Shown: in pieces, positions 27,756 to 38,593 of the stretch
Numbering within the stretch: the stretch's first letter is position 1
Layout: every line of letters starts with the position of its first letter
Source of the DNA: Dryas octopetala
Lineage: Eukaryota; Streptophyta; Magnoliopsida; Rosales; Rosaceae
DNA length: 64,000 bases
Assembly (NCBI GenBank): GCA_963921425.1
Contig: OY992832.1
Span: 32,879,475-32,943,474 of the forward strand
Direction of reading: 5' to 3'
Notes under the pieces: model-generated
What the model was told of the DNA's origin: nothing
Databases searched by the model: none
The model's input: the letters and a program-made list of their open reading frames with translations, nothing else
Program-made: the position numbers and the translations under genes

Positions 27756-28476
27756 CCCGCAGCACCGACCCTCGTATTTCTCTCTCCTCCTCGCAGCACC
27801 TCCTTCTCCCCCGCAACACCAACTTAAAAAAAAAAATGGTAGGTTCGGCAGACCAGTGCCGAACCTGGCTGTTTCGTTCGGCATGTACCCACCAAACGAA
27901 CCAGGTTTGTTCGGCGGTTACCTGTCGAACGAAACCGACAGGTTCGGCACTGGTTTGCCGAACCACCTGCCAACCTTTTTTTTGTTTTTTTGCTATTTTC
28001 TTGGGCGAGAAGAGAGAGAGAGAGAGAAGAATGTGGTAGTGGTGGTGGCTGTTTTGGCTTAGGTAGGGGGAAGAAGAAGGTGGTGGTGATGGCTGTTTTG
28101 GTGGTGTTGTGGTGGTGGCTGTTTTGGTGGTGCAGGGGCTGGGGGGGTCGGTGCAGGGGCTGAGGGGCTAGGTGGGTTGGGTGGAGGGGGGAAGGCCGAA
28201 GGGGGAGGGAGGGAAGGGTGGGTCAGGTGAAGGGGTTGAGGGGCTAGGTGGGTTGGGTGGAGGGGCTGGCTGGGGGAGGGTTGAAGAAGAAGAAGAAGAA
28301 AAAAAAAACAGGAGAAATGGGGAATAGGGGTGTGAACGAGAGAAAAGAGAGAAGGGGCTGGGCTGAGGGAGGGAAAACTTGAAAGAGAAGGGGCTGTATA
28401 GTCTTTTTTTTTTTGTTTTGTTTTTGTTTTTAATAGGGGTATGCAAAAAGAAAAAAGAGGGTGTGCAAATAACAGC
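27284..28476. mobile_element. Nested non-autonomous element with a palindrome array
   Basis: The left end GGCTGCTATTTGCACACC mirrors the right end GGGTGTGCAAATAACAGC. Poly-T flanks hide the target duplication. The interior holds a (TC)n run at about 27702-27753, the palindrome array at 27844-27962, and a G-rich minisatellite at 28060-28290. It resembles the element at 38173-38584 in terminal sequence and in carrying the array. Confidence 0.7.
27844..27962. repeat. Four palindromic units at exact 33-bp spacing
   Basis: Units begin at 27844, 27877, 27910 and 27943. Units 1, 3 and 4 are 20 bp (TTCGGCAGACCAGTGCCGAA, TTCGGCGGTTACCTGTCGAA, TTCGGCACTGGTTTGCCGAA); unit 2 is 24 bp. Units 1 and 4 have perfect 7-bp arms (TTCGGCA/TGCCGAA). 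They are also inverted copies of each other (27842-27865 against 27942-27965), so the array could fold as one larger hairpin. Confidence 0.9.
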
Positions 28477-28602
28477 TTTTTTTTTTTTCTTTTCAATTCC
28501 ACTATATGTGGCTTTTAGCATAATAGCAATGACATGCTCTAATAGGGGCGATACAGCTATAGCTATAGCATGCACCATTGTACATATTTGTACATGCTCT
28601 TA

Positions 28603-29323
28603 TGGTTTGCCCACAAAAAATAAAGGCCTCTTAATAATTCCTATGAGAACCAATGGTGCAGGACTTTACACCATGCTCTTTTTTCATTTTAACATAAAAG
28701 AAATAATATATATAATTTAAAAAAAATAAAAAACAAAAAAGGTGCTGTCAACAAAAATAAACACAAAAGGCCTTTTACAAGAATCAGAAACAGCAATTGA
28801 TTCATGAAATAACAGAAGACATACATTATCATCCACCATTTAGTATCCTGCGTTCCATCAGTCATTCCTAGCTCACATTTTGAGACTTAGCAAATTTGGC
28901 AACAGGCTTATTGTATAATTTTGCAACAGTCTCAGTTGACAAAAAAAATCCAGTCATTTTACAGTAACCAAAACGTCCAAAACTAAAGGAAGTAAGAATT
29001 CGATTGCAGACACCAAGGAGCTAGAGACAGTAAAAATCAGTTTTGGCTGCCACCCAAAAAAATATAATCTAAGCTTACCACACCATCTTCCATAGAATCT
29101 ATATTACATTTATACATGCACAGGAATTTCAATTTTATCAGACTTCAAACATTCATGCAACCTACTTCCCACTTGGCCACTACAAATTTATACTAAATCT
29201 TCGGTAAACTAAATTGACAGTTCCTAGAGGAGAGTAACATTGGAGAATGACCATGCAATACAGAGATTGAACTCTTCTCCCCCTTGTTAGAGGTCTACAC
29301 CTAAGCCCGATAGTAAATCTGCA
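28603..29323. other. 3' flank of the C2-domain gene
   Basis: AT-rich, probably containing the 3' UTR of the minus-strand CAR-type gene. No other gene is seen. Confidence 0.5.
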
Positions 29324-32300
29324 CTACCCTGAGGGAGTAACAGGTGCATCAGTGAACTTGACTTTCAATTCTATTTCCCCTGACTCGACGTCATAGAGCC
29401 TCAACCACACACTCTGCACCACCTCACCATCTACACAAGTAATACAGCTTTCCCTGACTAGGCAGTTGTCACTATCTGGGAGAACCTTCCTTAAAGTTGT
29501 CTCACCAGAAGAAACTCGTAAAATCTGCCTCAATCTAGCAGCGGAGACTATTGGGTGAAGGCTGAGGTGAGCATACCCCATTTTATCATCTGTCTTCAGA
29601 AAGTCTTTATCGAACACTTCCTATGGAAAAAGCACTTTTGTCATATGCCATACATGGCTAGAGTGTAGTAATGTCAATAGCATTTCCAAAATTATTCTCA
29701 CCAACTAAAAATTATATCTATAGCAAATTACACAGAAAATGTTGATTTCAAAACAATAAATAACATTATAAAATTGAACAAAAGATCAACAATACTAGAT
29801 GTATATTGGAAAAAGCCATAAAAAATATTAATTTCCTTGAGGAGAGAAAGTTCAACAATTAATATCTATATTAACATGCTCAACTACAAGACAGCAAAGA
29901 CATCCAAATTTAGGAGCAGGACAACATTATTAATTCAACTTCAACATACAAACCACTAGGCTAAATCTATTCCAGCACACTTATGTGGACATCAAGTTTA
30001 TTACTTCAACTTCAAACTTACAAAATTACTGGACTAAATTTGTTTAAAACTTGATATGCTTCCAAAAAGTAATTGGGAGGCTAGGTTAGAAGACAGATGG
30101 TTATCGGTTCAAGGATGCAAGGTGCCCCTGATTTTTTAGGGTAAGAAGAATAGAGAAAATGCCCCAATTCAATGATTGAGTACCAGGTCTTTGATTCCCT
30201 TTTTATTATATGCCATGCTTGCAACTTGATAAAATCAGAAAAGAAAAAAATAAACTTGTAAAAATTAAAAGAAAAACACTGGTATAATATTGACATAATA
30301 TAAATTTTTTACCAAAAAATACAATATAATCTATCAAGTTCATAATCAAAATTGCAAATTTAAATGTCTTAACTTACCAAATTTAGAACTTCAGTTGATT
30401 CTGTAAGGAAAAAGCTTAGCTCTTCATTCCAAACAGGATTAAGGCAACTGTTGATAACCTTCGTTTTTGCCATCTGGTAAAGATAATATTAATGAGTCAG
30501 TTCAAGATATAACTGCAGTAAAACAACTTTATTGACATACAAAGTCATTGAACGTAGATACCCTAAGAATTTTTACATGTGCTTACAAGAAATGCTCAAA
30601 TGATGTTTTAATTTATATTATGCCAAAATTGTGAAAATCTGCGACATGAAATTTGAAGTATAGACAATTGGAAATTCTAATTGTGCATATCTCTGAAGTA
30701 TGTACAATTTAGAAACAACTATATATAATTCATAGCAGGAAGATTGTTGTGTTTGGCTCATTGAAGTCCTAGTTGGTTTTAGGATTCCTAATCAGTTTAG
30801 GAAACTAGAGAAAAGTGTGCACTTGTAGCTTTAGGATTCCTAATTAGTATTTCTAATTAGTATTTCCTAGTAGCTTTAGGAAATAGTTCTCTTGTATTCC
30901 TAGTTGATTTAAGGTTAGATTTAGGGAAGAAAGTTTCTTTCCCTATTCTAAAAGGTTTAGGGTATCCTAGTAAGTCAAGGAATGTAAGCTAAACCCTATA
31001 GTCTATAAATAGGGCTTGGCAGGTCTAAAAATTTTAAGAGAGGAGTTTCTCAAGTCTTCATAAGTTCTTAAGAAAGGTAGAAACACAAGAGTGATAGAGA
31101 GAGAAAGAAGGAGCTGCGGGTAGAGGGTTAGTTTAAGGGTTTCAATGAGCTCTTGTAATCTATTTCTAATCTTCATAGTGCAGCTGTGATTCTCTAAGGA
31201 TCACACGGGGACGTAGGCAAAGTTAGCCTAACCTTGATAACAAATCTTTGGTGTTCTCGTGTGTTTTTCTTTTTGCTGTTTTTCTGTGTGCTGCTTGTTC
31301 CTATTGCCAAAACTGCTATAAATCTAAATATATCAAAGAATAAGGTCACAAGGGGGTTTAATTCACTACAAGTGGTATCAGAACGCCAGGTTCAAAGGTT
31401 TCTGTGATGTCTAGAGGAGGAAGAAGCATGGACTTCGGGGATATAAGGCCTGCTTTGAAGCCGTATAATTACAATGATGATTTTACAGATTGACAATGGA
31501 CGATGAGGAATGTGTTGGTGCAGCAGGATCTGGATGATGCACTTACTGGTGAGAAACTAGCAAACATGCAAGAAGGTGCATGAAACAAGGTTCTCAAGAA
31601 GGCCAAGAGTTCAATAGAGATCCTCCTCACAAGATCTGTGAGGTCTCACATCACGGAAGAGATGTCAGCAAAAGAAGCATGGGAAAAATTGGAGAGCGTT
31701 TACATGGGCAAAACTCTGTCCAATAAACTTTTCTTAAAGGATGAAATACTCGGGCTTCGACTAGAAGGAGGAGACGGTGCAAATCATATATGCAAGTTCC
31801 AAAATTGCATAGCTAATCTCCAAAGGTTGAAGAAGTTTACAAGGATGATGATAAGGCTATCATTCTGCTGCGATCTTTGTCACCTTCTTTCAACCACTTC
31901 TGAACTACTTTAATATTTGGAAATGAGACTCTAAAGCTTGATGACATTGTACAAGCCCTCCAGTCATATGCCAAGCTAGATGACTTAACCGAAGGCTCTC
32001 AGTCACAAGGCCTTTATGTTAAGGGCAAAGAGAAATGTCGGTTGAAGGGAAGGAGTGGTAAATTTGGTCAAAAGGGGAAGTCTAAATCCAATGAATCCGA
32101 TGATGAATCTGGTTGCTTTGAGTGTGGTGCACTAGACCACTGGAAAAGAGATTGCAAGATATGGTTGGAGATAAAGAAGAAAGGGGCCAAAAACTCAAGT
32201 TCAAGCAATGTCGTGGTTGACGACAATGGTGAGCCTTTGGCAGTATCTTCAGGTATTTCTACTCCTCATACTTGATATTTGGACTCCGGATGCAGTTTTC

Positions 32301-35300
32301 ATATGTGTGCAAACAAGGATTGGTTTATACATATGAAGAAACAAATTGTGGCAAAGTTGTGTTGGGGGATAACTCTGTGTGCAAGATTCATGGTGTTGAC
32401 ACAATCAAGGTGAAGATGCAAGATGAAATTGTTAGGTTGCTAGGTAACGTACGGTATGTTTCTTCATTAAAGAAAAATCATATTTCTCTTGGAACTCTAG
32501 AAAGGAATGGGTATGCATTCAAGTCTAGAGCAGGGAAGCTCAAAGTCACAAAATGATCAAGTACGAATATAAGAGGAGTTATGCAATCTAATAATCTCTA
32601 CAAGCTTTTTGGGGTTACATTGATAGGTGGAGCAGCTGCGTCTACCAAAGAAAGCTTGGAATTTGAGCTCAAGGAGCATTGTGACAAGGGAGAGCAAGGG
32701 CATCTCACAAAGGAGGAGCCCCATCAAATAAGTGCTACGGCTAAAGAAGAAGAAGCAGCAAGCCATTATTGTTGCTTGGTTAATCATTGATCAAAGATTG
32801 ACTTCAAGGATGCAGCAAGGGAAGTCAAGAAAGATGAGGAAGAATTGATTGTTGATAAGAAAGATGCAACCATAAGAACAACCAAGGTGATTATAAAGGA
32901 AATTCCAGTTCAAGTGGAGACCAATTCCAAGCTGGTGGAACATGACACAAGGGTTAAAGAGATTAGGTAGCAACAACAATCAACAAAGGTTCAAGAACAG
33001 GTGGAGCCAAGGAGCACAAGGCAGTCCAGGCCCAAAAGTACCATCAAGCTAACTCATAAGTCTTGGCGGGAAAATGACAGAGTTTACTATGGGATTAGTA
33101 AGGCAAATCCGACTACATTCAAGAGGGCTTGTGAGAGCAAGAAATGAGAACATATCGGATGAGTGTTAGGTTGTCTCTACAAAGAAACTTCAGTTGGAAG
33201 TTAGTTCCTAAATCCAAGGAGAAAATTGACTATGAATGGGTTTATGGGACAAAAGGTGAGGAGAATCTTGGGGTTGCAGAACAGATTCAAAGTACCAAGG
33301 AGAAGTTCAAACTTGATTTGAGTTTGCTCAATCTTTCAAGTTACTAAAGATTGAGGTGGAGCACCTCCTCACTTGAGGTACATTGAGGCGAGAAGACTCT
33401 TGCCAAGGTGAAGGTTCTTGGAATTTGATTTGGGGTTACTTCAAGAAGTTCAAGACATCCTGAAGGCTGCAACAATCATTTCGGTGGTTTCCAAGGTGGA
33501 GATTGTTGTGATTGGCTCGTTGAAGTCCTAGTTGGTTTTAGGATTCCTAATCAGTTTAGAGCATGTACAATGGCATGGCTAAATGCTATGCTATATGCTA
33601 AATATAGCATAATTGATAAAAAAGCTCATTACAATGGCATAGCTCAATGTAGCATTTGCTATGCTATTGTTAAATTTTCCAATATATAGCAGAAAATTTA
33701 GCAACTGCTATTGAGGAACTCAAGAAAAAAGTGGACCTACCATTTAAAAAATATGGGTAAAGAAAGAATTAAAAAACCATGTGAAAGAAAGTAATTGGTT
33801 GAAAAAGTGTCGGGTCCCACGAAGAGAGAGAAAGAGAGAGGAAAGGATATTCATGTGGGTGTAAAAGATTGCAGCAAAATGCATGAGGATGGGCAGTTGT
33901 CATGGGTTGATTGGCCATGTATTCAAATGTTACAATTCCTTGACTTTGACAGGAAAAATAATAAAATATTAATTTGGGTATTAAAATTATAATATTTAAA
34001 TATATTTAATATTGAGTTCATATTAAAGATCTCATTAAAATATTTACAATAATATAATTATTAAAATAATTTAAAATATTAAATTTAATTTATAAGGATA
34101 TTTATGAATATATTAAAAATATAAACATACTAACATATAGCTATAGCTTTTGTGCCATTGGAGCAAAAAGCACAAAAGCTATTGCTAAATACTAAAAGTC
34201 ATGCTAAATATAGCATATAGCATAGCATATAGCAAAAAACCATTGTACATGCTCTTAGGAAACTAGAGAAAAGTGTGCACAAGTATTTCCTAGTAGCTTT
34301 AGGAAATAGTTCTCTTGTATTCCTAGTTGATTTAAGGTTAGATTTAGGGAAGAAAGTTCCTTTCCCTATTCTAAAAGGTTTAGGGTATCCTAGTAAGTCA
34401 AGGGAATGTAAGCTAAACCCTATAGTCTATAAGTAGGGCTTGGCAGGTCTAAAAATTTTAAGAGAGGAGTTTCTCAAGTCTTCATAAGTTCTTAAGAAAG
34501 GTAGAAACACAAGAGTGATAGAGAGAGAAAGAAGGAGCTGCGGGTAGAGGGTTAGTTTTAGGGTTTCAATAAGCTCTTGTAATCTATTTCTAATCTTCAT
34601 AGTGCAGCTGTGATTCTCTAAGGATCACACGGGGAAGTAGGCAAAGTTAGCCGAACCTCGATAACAAATCTTTGGTGTTCTCGTGTGTTTTTCTTTTTGC
34701 TGTTTTTCTGTGTGCTGCTTGTTCCTATTGCCAAAACTGCTATAAATCTAAATACATCAAAGAATAACACAAGGGGGTTTAATTCACTACATAGATATAG
34801 TTCCAACCTGCAAGTATGTATGTAAAAATGTGCATATCTCTAAGGTATAAACTCCTTAATAGTATCCATTGAGTAATTTGGTTTCTTGATAAACTAGCTA
34901 AAGGAATCATATATGAAGGCACAAATTATTCTGGCTAAAGTGAAGACTTGGTGAATTTTGAATGGTTCTTCTCATCATAAGAAAATGAAAGGTGCTTTTT
35001 TTTTTTCTTATTTGGTCAGAGGTTCTCCTTCAATCAGTAAAAATAAAAATAATTTCTTTCAGTTAAATGAGTTAAAAATAAAAAAATAAAAAAGCTAGGT
35101 AGGCCCCTTTTTTCTTCATCTCAATAGACTCTTTCAATCTAGCTTCAATAAGCATTGAACATAGATTTCTATAACCTTCCTTTCATTCAGTATCGTAGAC
35201 AATTTGATTCAATGCAGGCTAGAAGATAAGTGTTACTCATCCTCCCTACAACATAAACACAGATCTTATAAAGGAAGCTTACAAGCTACACAAATTCCCT

Positions 35301-35623
35301 AGATGTAAAGGTATATTCCAAGGATCTGTTAATGAAGAGAATTCAATCCACTTCAGGGGAGAGTAAAGGCAACAGAGCCAGACAGCACTGTGTGTGCACA
35401 TGCATGTGCGGAACAACAATATTTATGTGAGTGTGTGCGCTCATGCAGGATATTAAAGCATCTCTATGAACCTCATAGAAACAGTTCCAAATAAAATGGA
35501 GAATGAATCCACCTGATTGCCCAACTTGACAACAACATAAGGATCACTGCTCTTGAAATCGCGGATTGCCAGTCTTTTCCCTTGCACGACTGTAACTTTA
35601 AGTACCCCTAATGGCTCTCCCAT
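29324..35623 (-). CDS. CAR: C2-domain ABA-related (CAR) type protein
   Basis: Exons 35623-35513, 30473-30378 and 29620-29324 join in phase to 167 residues, the usual size of plant CAR proteins. CARs are single C2 domains with a family insertion. They bind membranes in a calcium-dependent way and recruit ABA receptors (PYR/PYL) to the plasma membrane (family knowledge). Seen: GVLKVTVVQGKRLAIRDFKS and SDPYVVVKLGNQ, including Asp residues of a calcium loop. The middle exon has KTKVINSCLNPVWNEELSF, and the last has EVFDKDFLKTDDKMG (second calcium loop), then the CAR-specific part and VWLRLYDVESGEIELKV. Intron 1 (35512-30474, about 5 kb) holds a Copia element. All splice sites are GT-AG, so the gene may still be functional. 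Confidence 0.93.
31407..32556 (+). pseudogene. Copia gag with zinc knuckle and start of pol, broken
   Basis: The reading frame opens with MSRGGRSMDFGD and runs into a gag (UBN2-like) domain with KEAWEKLESVYMG. Two in-frame TGA codons stand where Trp would be expected (near 31489 and 31580), and there is a later frame change. The zinc knuckle CFECGALDHWKRDC (C-X2-C-X4-H-X4-C) is at about 32114-32155. A protease-like DSGCSFHMC and the gag-pre-integrase segment (ISLGTLERNGYAFKS) follow in other frames. Downstream (32557-33350) lies chimeric sequence without a known domain. Confidence 0.75.
33559..34254. mobile_element. Harbinger-type MITE nested in the Copia 3' LTR
   Basis: The terminal repeats are GAGCATGTACAATGG and CCATTGTACATGCTC. 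TTA is duplicated at 33556-33558 and 34255-34257. Removing one TTA and the 696-bp element restores the LTR text present in the undisturbed 5' copy (TCAGTTTAGGAAACTAGAG), which proves the insertion. There is no coding region. Confidence 0.95.
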
Positions 35624-35651
35624 ATTTTGTTTCCAGAAATGCGTCAACCAT
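35598..35651 (-). promoter_or_regulatory. Possible upstream ORF overlapping the CAR start
   Basis: An ATG at 35651-35649 opens a 17-codon frame that passes the CAR ATG (35623) out of frame and stops at 35598. It would lower CAR translation if it is in the mature leader. A splice acceptor GTGCAG|TGG lies just upstream, which would keep it in the leader. Leader structure is inferred only. Confidence 0.35.
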
Positions 35652-37682
35652 ATAAAGAAGGCCAACCACTGCACATGACCCGCCATATTTAACAATAAGG
35701 GAAAGAAAAACACGAGACTATATGTATATTCTGAACTAGTCAATTGAAATGAAGAGCCAAAAAGCAGAAATATTACAGAATTACTATAAATTGTGCTCCA
35801 AACCTTAAAACAAATCCAGAATTCATCCAGAGTACATTGAACCATATAAGTACAAGAAACATAAAACATTCCATGGCATTTCACTTAATAGAGGATGCTT
35901 ATGAAAGAACAAGAACAAAGTCTTAAAAACAAAAAAGCCCAGTTATATAATATAGTTCACTCTGCCTATTCCAGAAAATTAACAAAAGAAATGAAGTCTA
36001 ACAAAATATGGTTCATTTCATTCTGAACTCTGAAGGCAAGGAAAAGAAAAGGGAAATGCAAAATTTGGGGAAAGGGAATGCAAAAGAGCATCAAAGGAAA
36101 AAATGTTAATGCAAGCAAAATATAGGAAAGATTAGATTTAATAGCCAGGATTGAAAGTTGAAATATTACCAAATCAACAACAATTCGTCATATGTCCAAC
36201 ATTCCAATTAACAAGCACAAGTGAGGAACGTAAACATCATTTTAGTACAACTAAAACAAAACCTTCGCCCGGCATATAAAACCCCAACTACATATGTATG
36301 TGTTTGTGACTTGTGTGTGTGTGCATAACCAGAGAGAGAGAGAGAGAGGGAGGGAGACTTCTGAACGAGACGTGGCGTGCAAGAACATCTTAGATTACAG
36401 AAACGCTGTGTGATTATGCACGAATAGCTTAGAATCTATACATAAAAGAAAAGATAAGATTCTGCATAAAAGTAAAAAAACAAAGGAGCTGTTTATGTCG
36501 CACATTTTCCATTAATATTGCTAAAAAACTCAAAGCAATACCCAAAACATTACAACAAAATAACAAATACGAACCGGCTAGTTTACAAATCATTGAACAT
36601 ATTCAGTTTTTCATTGCTCTAACAAATACAAACCCAAAAAAATCTATTTTTGAAAGCAAGAAAAAGAAAAAAGAAAAACAGAAAGAAGATGAAAACAAGT
36701 TACCCGATCAAGGATTTGCTTGGTTTCTGCTATGGATATTGAGCATATGTGCTTCTGGCTGTTGGCTGTGTCGTGGGTTGTGCCTTATTCACCGCCAAAT
36801 AAGATACCGGTGGCCAGCGGGATCACCTAGTTACCACTTACCGGCAACTACAGGTCGCCGAGGAGTTAATGCCTCAATGATTAAACAGGCACGTGTCAGT
36901 AAGGATTGTGTCTACTTTGTTTTATGTCTTTGTACATTTGAGTCAAGGAAACCAGGTCTTTAGTTATGTGAGTGGGGTCTGAGCTGACTCTGACTTCCTA
37001 TTGCGGAATATTTGCCTTCCCTTATTTTTAAGAAAAATTCTTAGTCTACCTTTGTTGTTAATTGATTGTTATTATATGTATCATGGTTGTAACAGTGTTT
37101 CATAATTGGTCCGGATTGGCAGTGAAGAATAATATATTATTCGAGAACACATGGTTGGTGAGTTGGTGAATCAGAAAGCATTTCTTACTTCTTAGGCGCC
37201 CATCAACATGAGATTCCCATGTGAACCATCCACAACTCCACGTGCATCACTTTTAAGATTGAAAAATGAGGCCGTCTCACCTCACTCTCACACTAAAGTA
37301 ATATACTTTGACAGTTTGACCCAAAAAAAAAATGGGGTGGATTGCCTAACTAAAGCTATCCATTGAGCACAGTCAAACGATTGCCTTCTGCTGACCTGTA
37401 CAATTGAACTTGTCCAAGACCGGGGCGGACATCGTTTTAGTAACCGGGGCAGTTTAGGCTATCAACTAGGAGCGGGCAAATTAGGGTTGGATAAAAGAAA
37501 ATGACTTACTTATATATATGGTATAGGGTATAGAGTATACTAGTATAGGATTTAGAGTATTGTAGTATATATGGTATAAAGTATAGAGTATACTAATATA
37601 GAGTATATGATATATGGTTTAGAGTATAGGGTTTATATAGATATAATTTATAATTAGGTATATATATATATATATAAGAATG
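35652..37682. other. CAR leader intron and promoter side
   Basis: A donor-like GATCGG|GTAACTT on the minus strand near 36700 suggests a leader exon upstream of it and a leader intron of about 1 kb. A GA microsatellite occurs at about 36331-36349. From 37500 the sequence is TATA-rich and repetitive. No other gene is supported. Confidence 0.4.
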
Positions 37683-38075
37683 CTCTAAAACTAACTGGTT
37701 AGTAAGTTAATACAAAGCTAACCACCTTGTTGGGCCCACTGTATAATGTAATATCAAAATCTGAACCGTCTATTTTTTATGTTATACTTCAAAGATTATC
37801 CCTGTAAAAAATGTCCAAAATCGGAAATCATTTAGTCATTTGATTATAATAACAACTATTTATATGTTTTTATCGAAAATAATGATTGTCTATTTATTTG
37901 ATCTTAATTAGATTACTACATGATTTTCGATTTAGTTAATTTTTTGCAATGATGATCTTTGAAGTAGAGCCTAAATTATTGATGGTTCAGATTATGAAAT
38001 TAGTTATGTAATTGGCCCAAAAGCATGGTTAGCTTCGTATTAACTTGCTAACTAGTTAGTTTTAAAGTACTTATA
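37683..38075. mobile_element. MITE with about 45-bp terminal inverted repeats
   Basis: The left end CTCTAAAACTAACTGGTTAG continues to TTAATACAAAGCTAACC. The right end is its reversed match (GGTTAGCTTCGTATTAACTT to AGTTAGTTTTAAAG). TA-rich flanks on both sides prevent a clear target duplication call. No coding region. Confidence 0.75.
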
Positions 38076-38172
38076 TATATATATAATAACTTCATAACGT
38101 AAAACTATTATCTAACTTAATAACCAAAAACAGATGTAATAACCTAATAAACTATTATATATATATAAAAAA

Positions 38173-38584
38173 GAGGGAGGCTATGCAAACCACCCTTTTG
38201 TGCTGAGTTGACCACCCTAATAAATTTTTTTTAACTTTTTTCCTATTTTACCCTTTATTGCAAAAACATGATAAAATCACCCAGATCCATTCGGTGGTCA
38301 TCTATCGAAATATCCACCAATGTTCGGCAGATAAGTGTCGAATAAATACAAATATTTCGGCAGATAACTGTCGAATGCCTTTTTCATTTCCATTCGGTAG
38401 TTATCCACCGAATAATCCACCAATGTTCAGCAGATAACTGTCGAATAATCATAAATATTTCGGTAGATAACTGTCGAATGACCCAACGAACAAAATTGAA
38501 ATTTTTTTATTTTAAGGGTAAAGTTGGAATTTTAAAATAGGGTGGTCAACTTAGCAATTTAGGGTGGTCTGAATAGCATTGGCC
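38173..38584. mobile_element. 412-bp non-autonomous element with a palindrome array
   Basis: The left end has GGCTATGCAAACCACCC and the right end, reversed, has GGCCAATGCTATTCAGACCACCC-type sequence. Both are followed inward by a GTTGACCACCCTA repeat. TATAAAAAA occurs at 38164-38172 and 38585-38593, a possible 9-bp duplication as in Mutator-type elements, but low in complexity. Two three-unit palindrome blocks fill the centre. Confidence 0.72.
38290..38478. repeat. Six 20-bp palindromic units phased at 33 bp
   Basis: Units start at 38290, 38323, 38356, 38393, 38426 and 38459, each exactly 20 bp, with steps of 33, 33, 37, 33 and 33. Typical units are TTCGGCAGATAACTGTCGAA and TTCGGTAGTTATCCACCGAA. 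Units 1-3 with their spacers are repeated as units 4-6, so the array is a duplicated block of three. Confidence 0.92.
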
Positions 38585-38593
38585 TATAAAAAA

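Larger units (their letters stand above)
26919..28599. mobile_element. Harbinger-type MITE with TTA duplications and a nested element
   Basis: The left end GAGCATGTACAATGG and right end GTACATGCTC form the terminal repeat. TTA stands on both sides (26916-26918 and 28600-28602). The length is inflated by a second element nested at 27284-28476. The same termini recur in the MITE at 33559-34254. Confidence 0.85.
30745..34791 (+). mobile_element. Internally deleted Copia-type LTR retrotransposon in the CAR intron
   Basis: The 5' LTR is 30745-31370 (TGTTGTG...CACTACA). The primer-binding site TGGTATCAGAAC follows at once, matching the initiator tRNA-Met type with one change. The 3' LTR is 33504-34791, preceded by the purine tract AAGGTGGAGA. 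The 3' LTR is split by a MITE (33559-34254). Flanks AAGAT/TAGAT suggest a 5-bp duplication with one mismatch. The internal part is only about 2.1 kb: gag and protease/pre-integrase remnants, with no recognisable integrase core or reverse transcriptase. It lies in the opposite orientation to the CAR gene. TATAAATAGGGC in each LTR (31005 and, as TATAAGTAGGGC, 34429) marks the likely promoter. Confidence 0.9.

Noticed and set aside
27553-28062. Open frame of 169 codons, Pro/Ser/Leu-rich
   Set aside because: It runs through a (TC)n microsatellite and low-complexity sequence inside a MITE. There is no domain, and similar frames appear in several phases.
28059-28578. Two overlapping Pro-rich minus-strand frames
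   Set aside because: They come from the GGTGGG/GGGGCTG minisatellite of the same MITE; composition only.
36739-36963. 74-codon Cys-containing plus-strand frame
   Set aside because: It lies in the likely CAR leader or promoter region; no domain, and composition is not coding-like.
38290-38478. CRISPR-like repeat-spacer pattern (20-bp repeat, 13-bp spacer)
   Set aside because: The spacers are partly shared between the two blocks and the array sits inside a transposon with terminal repeats. This is not a prokaryotic locus.
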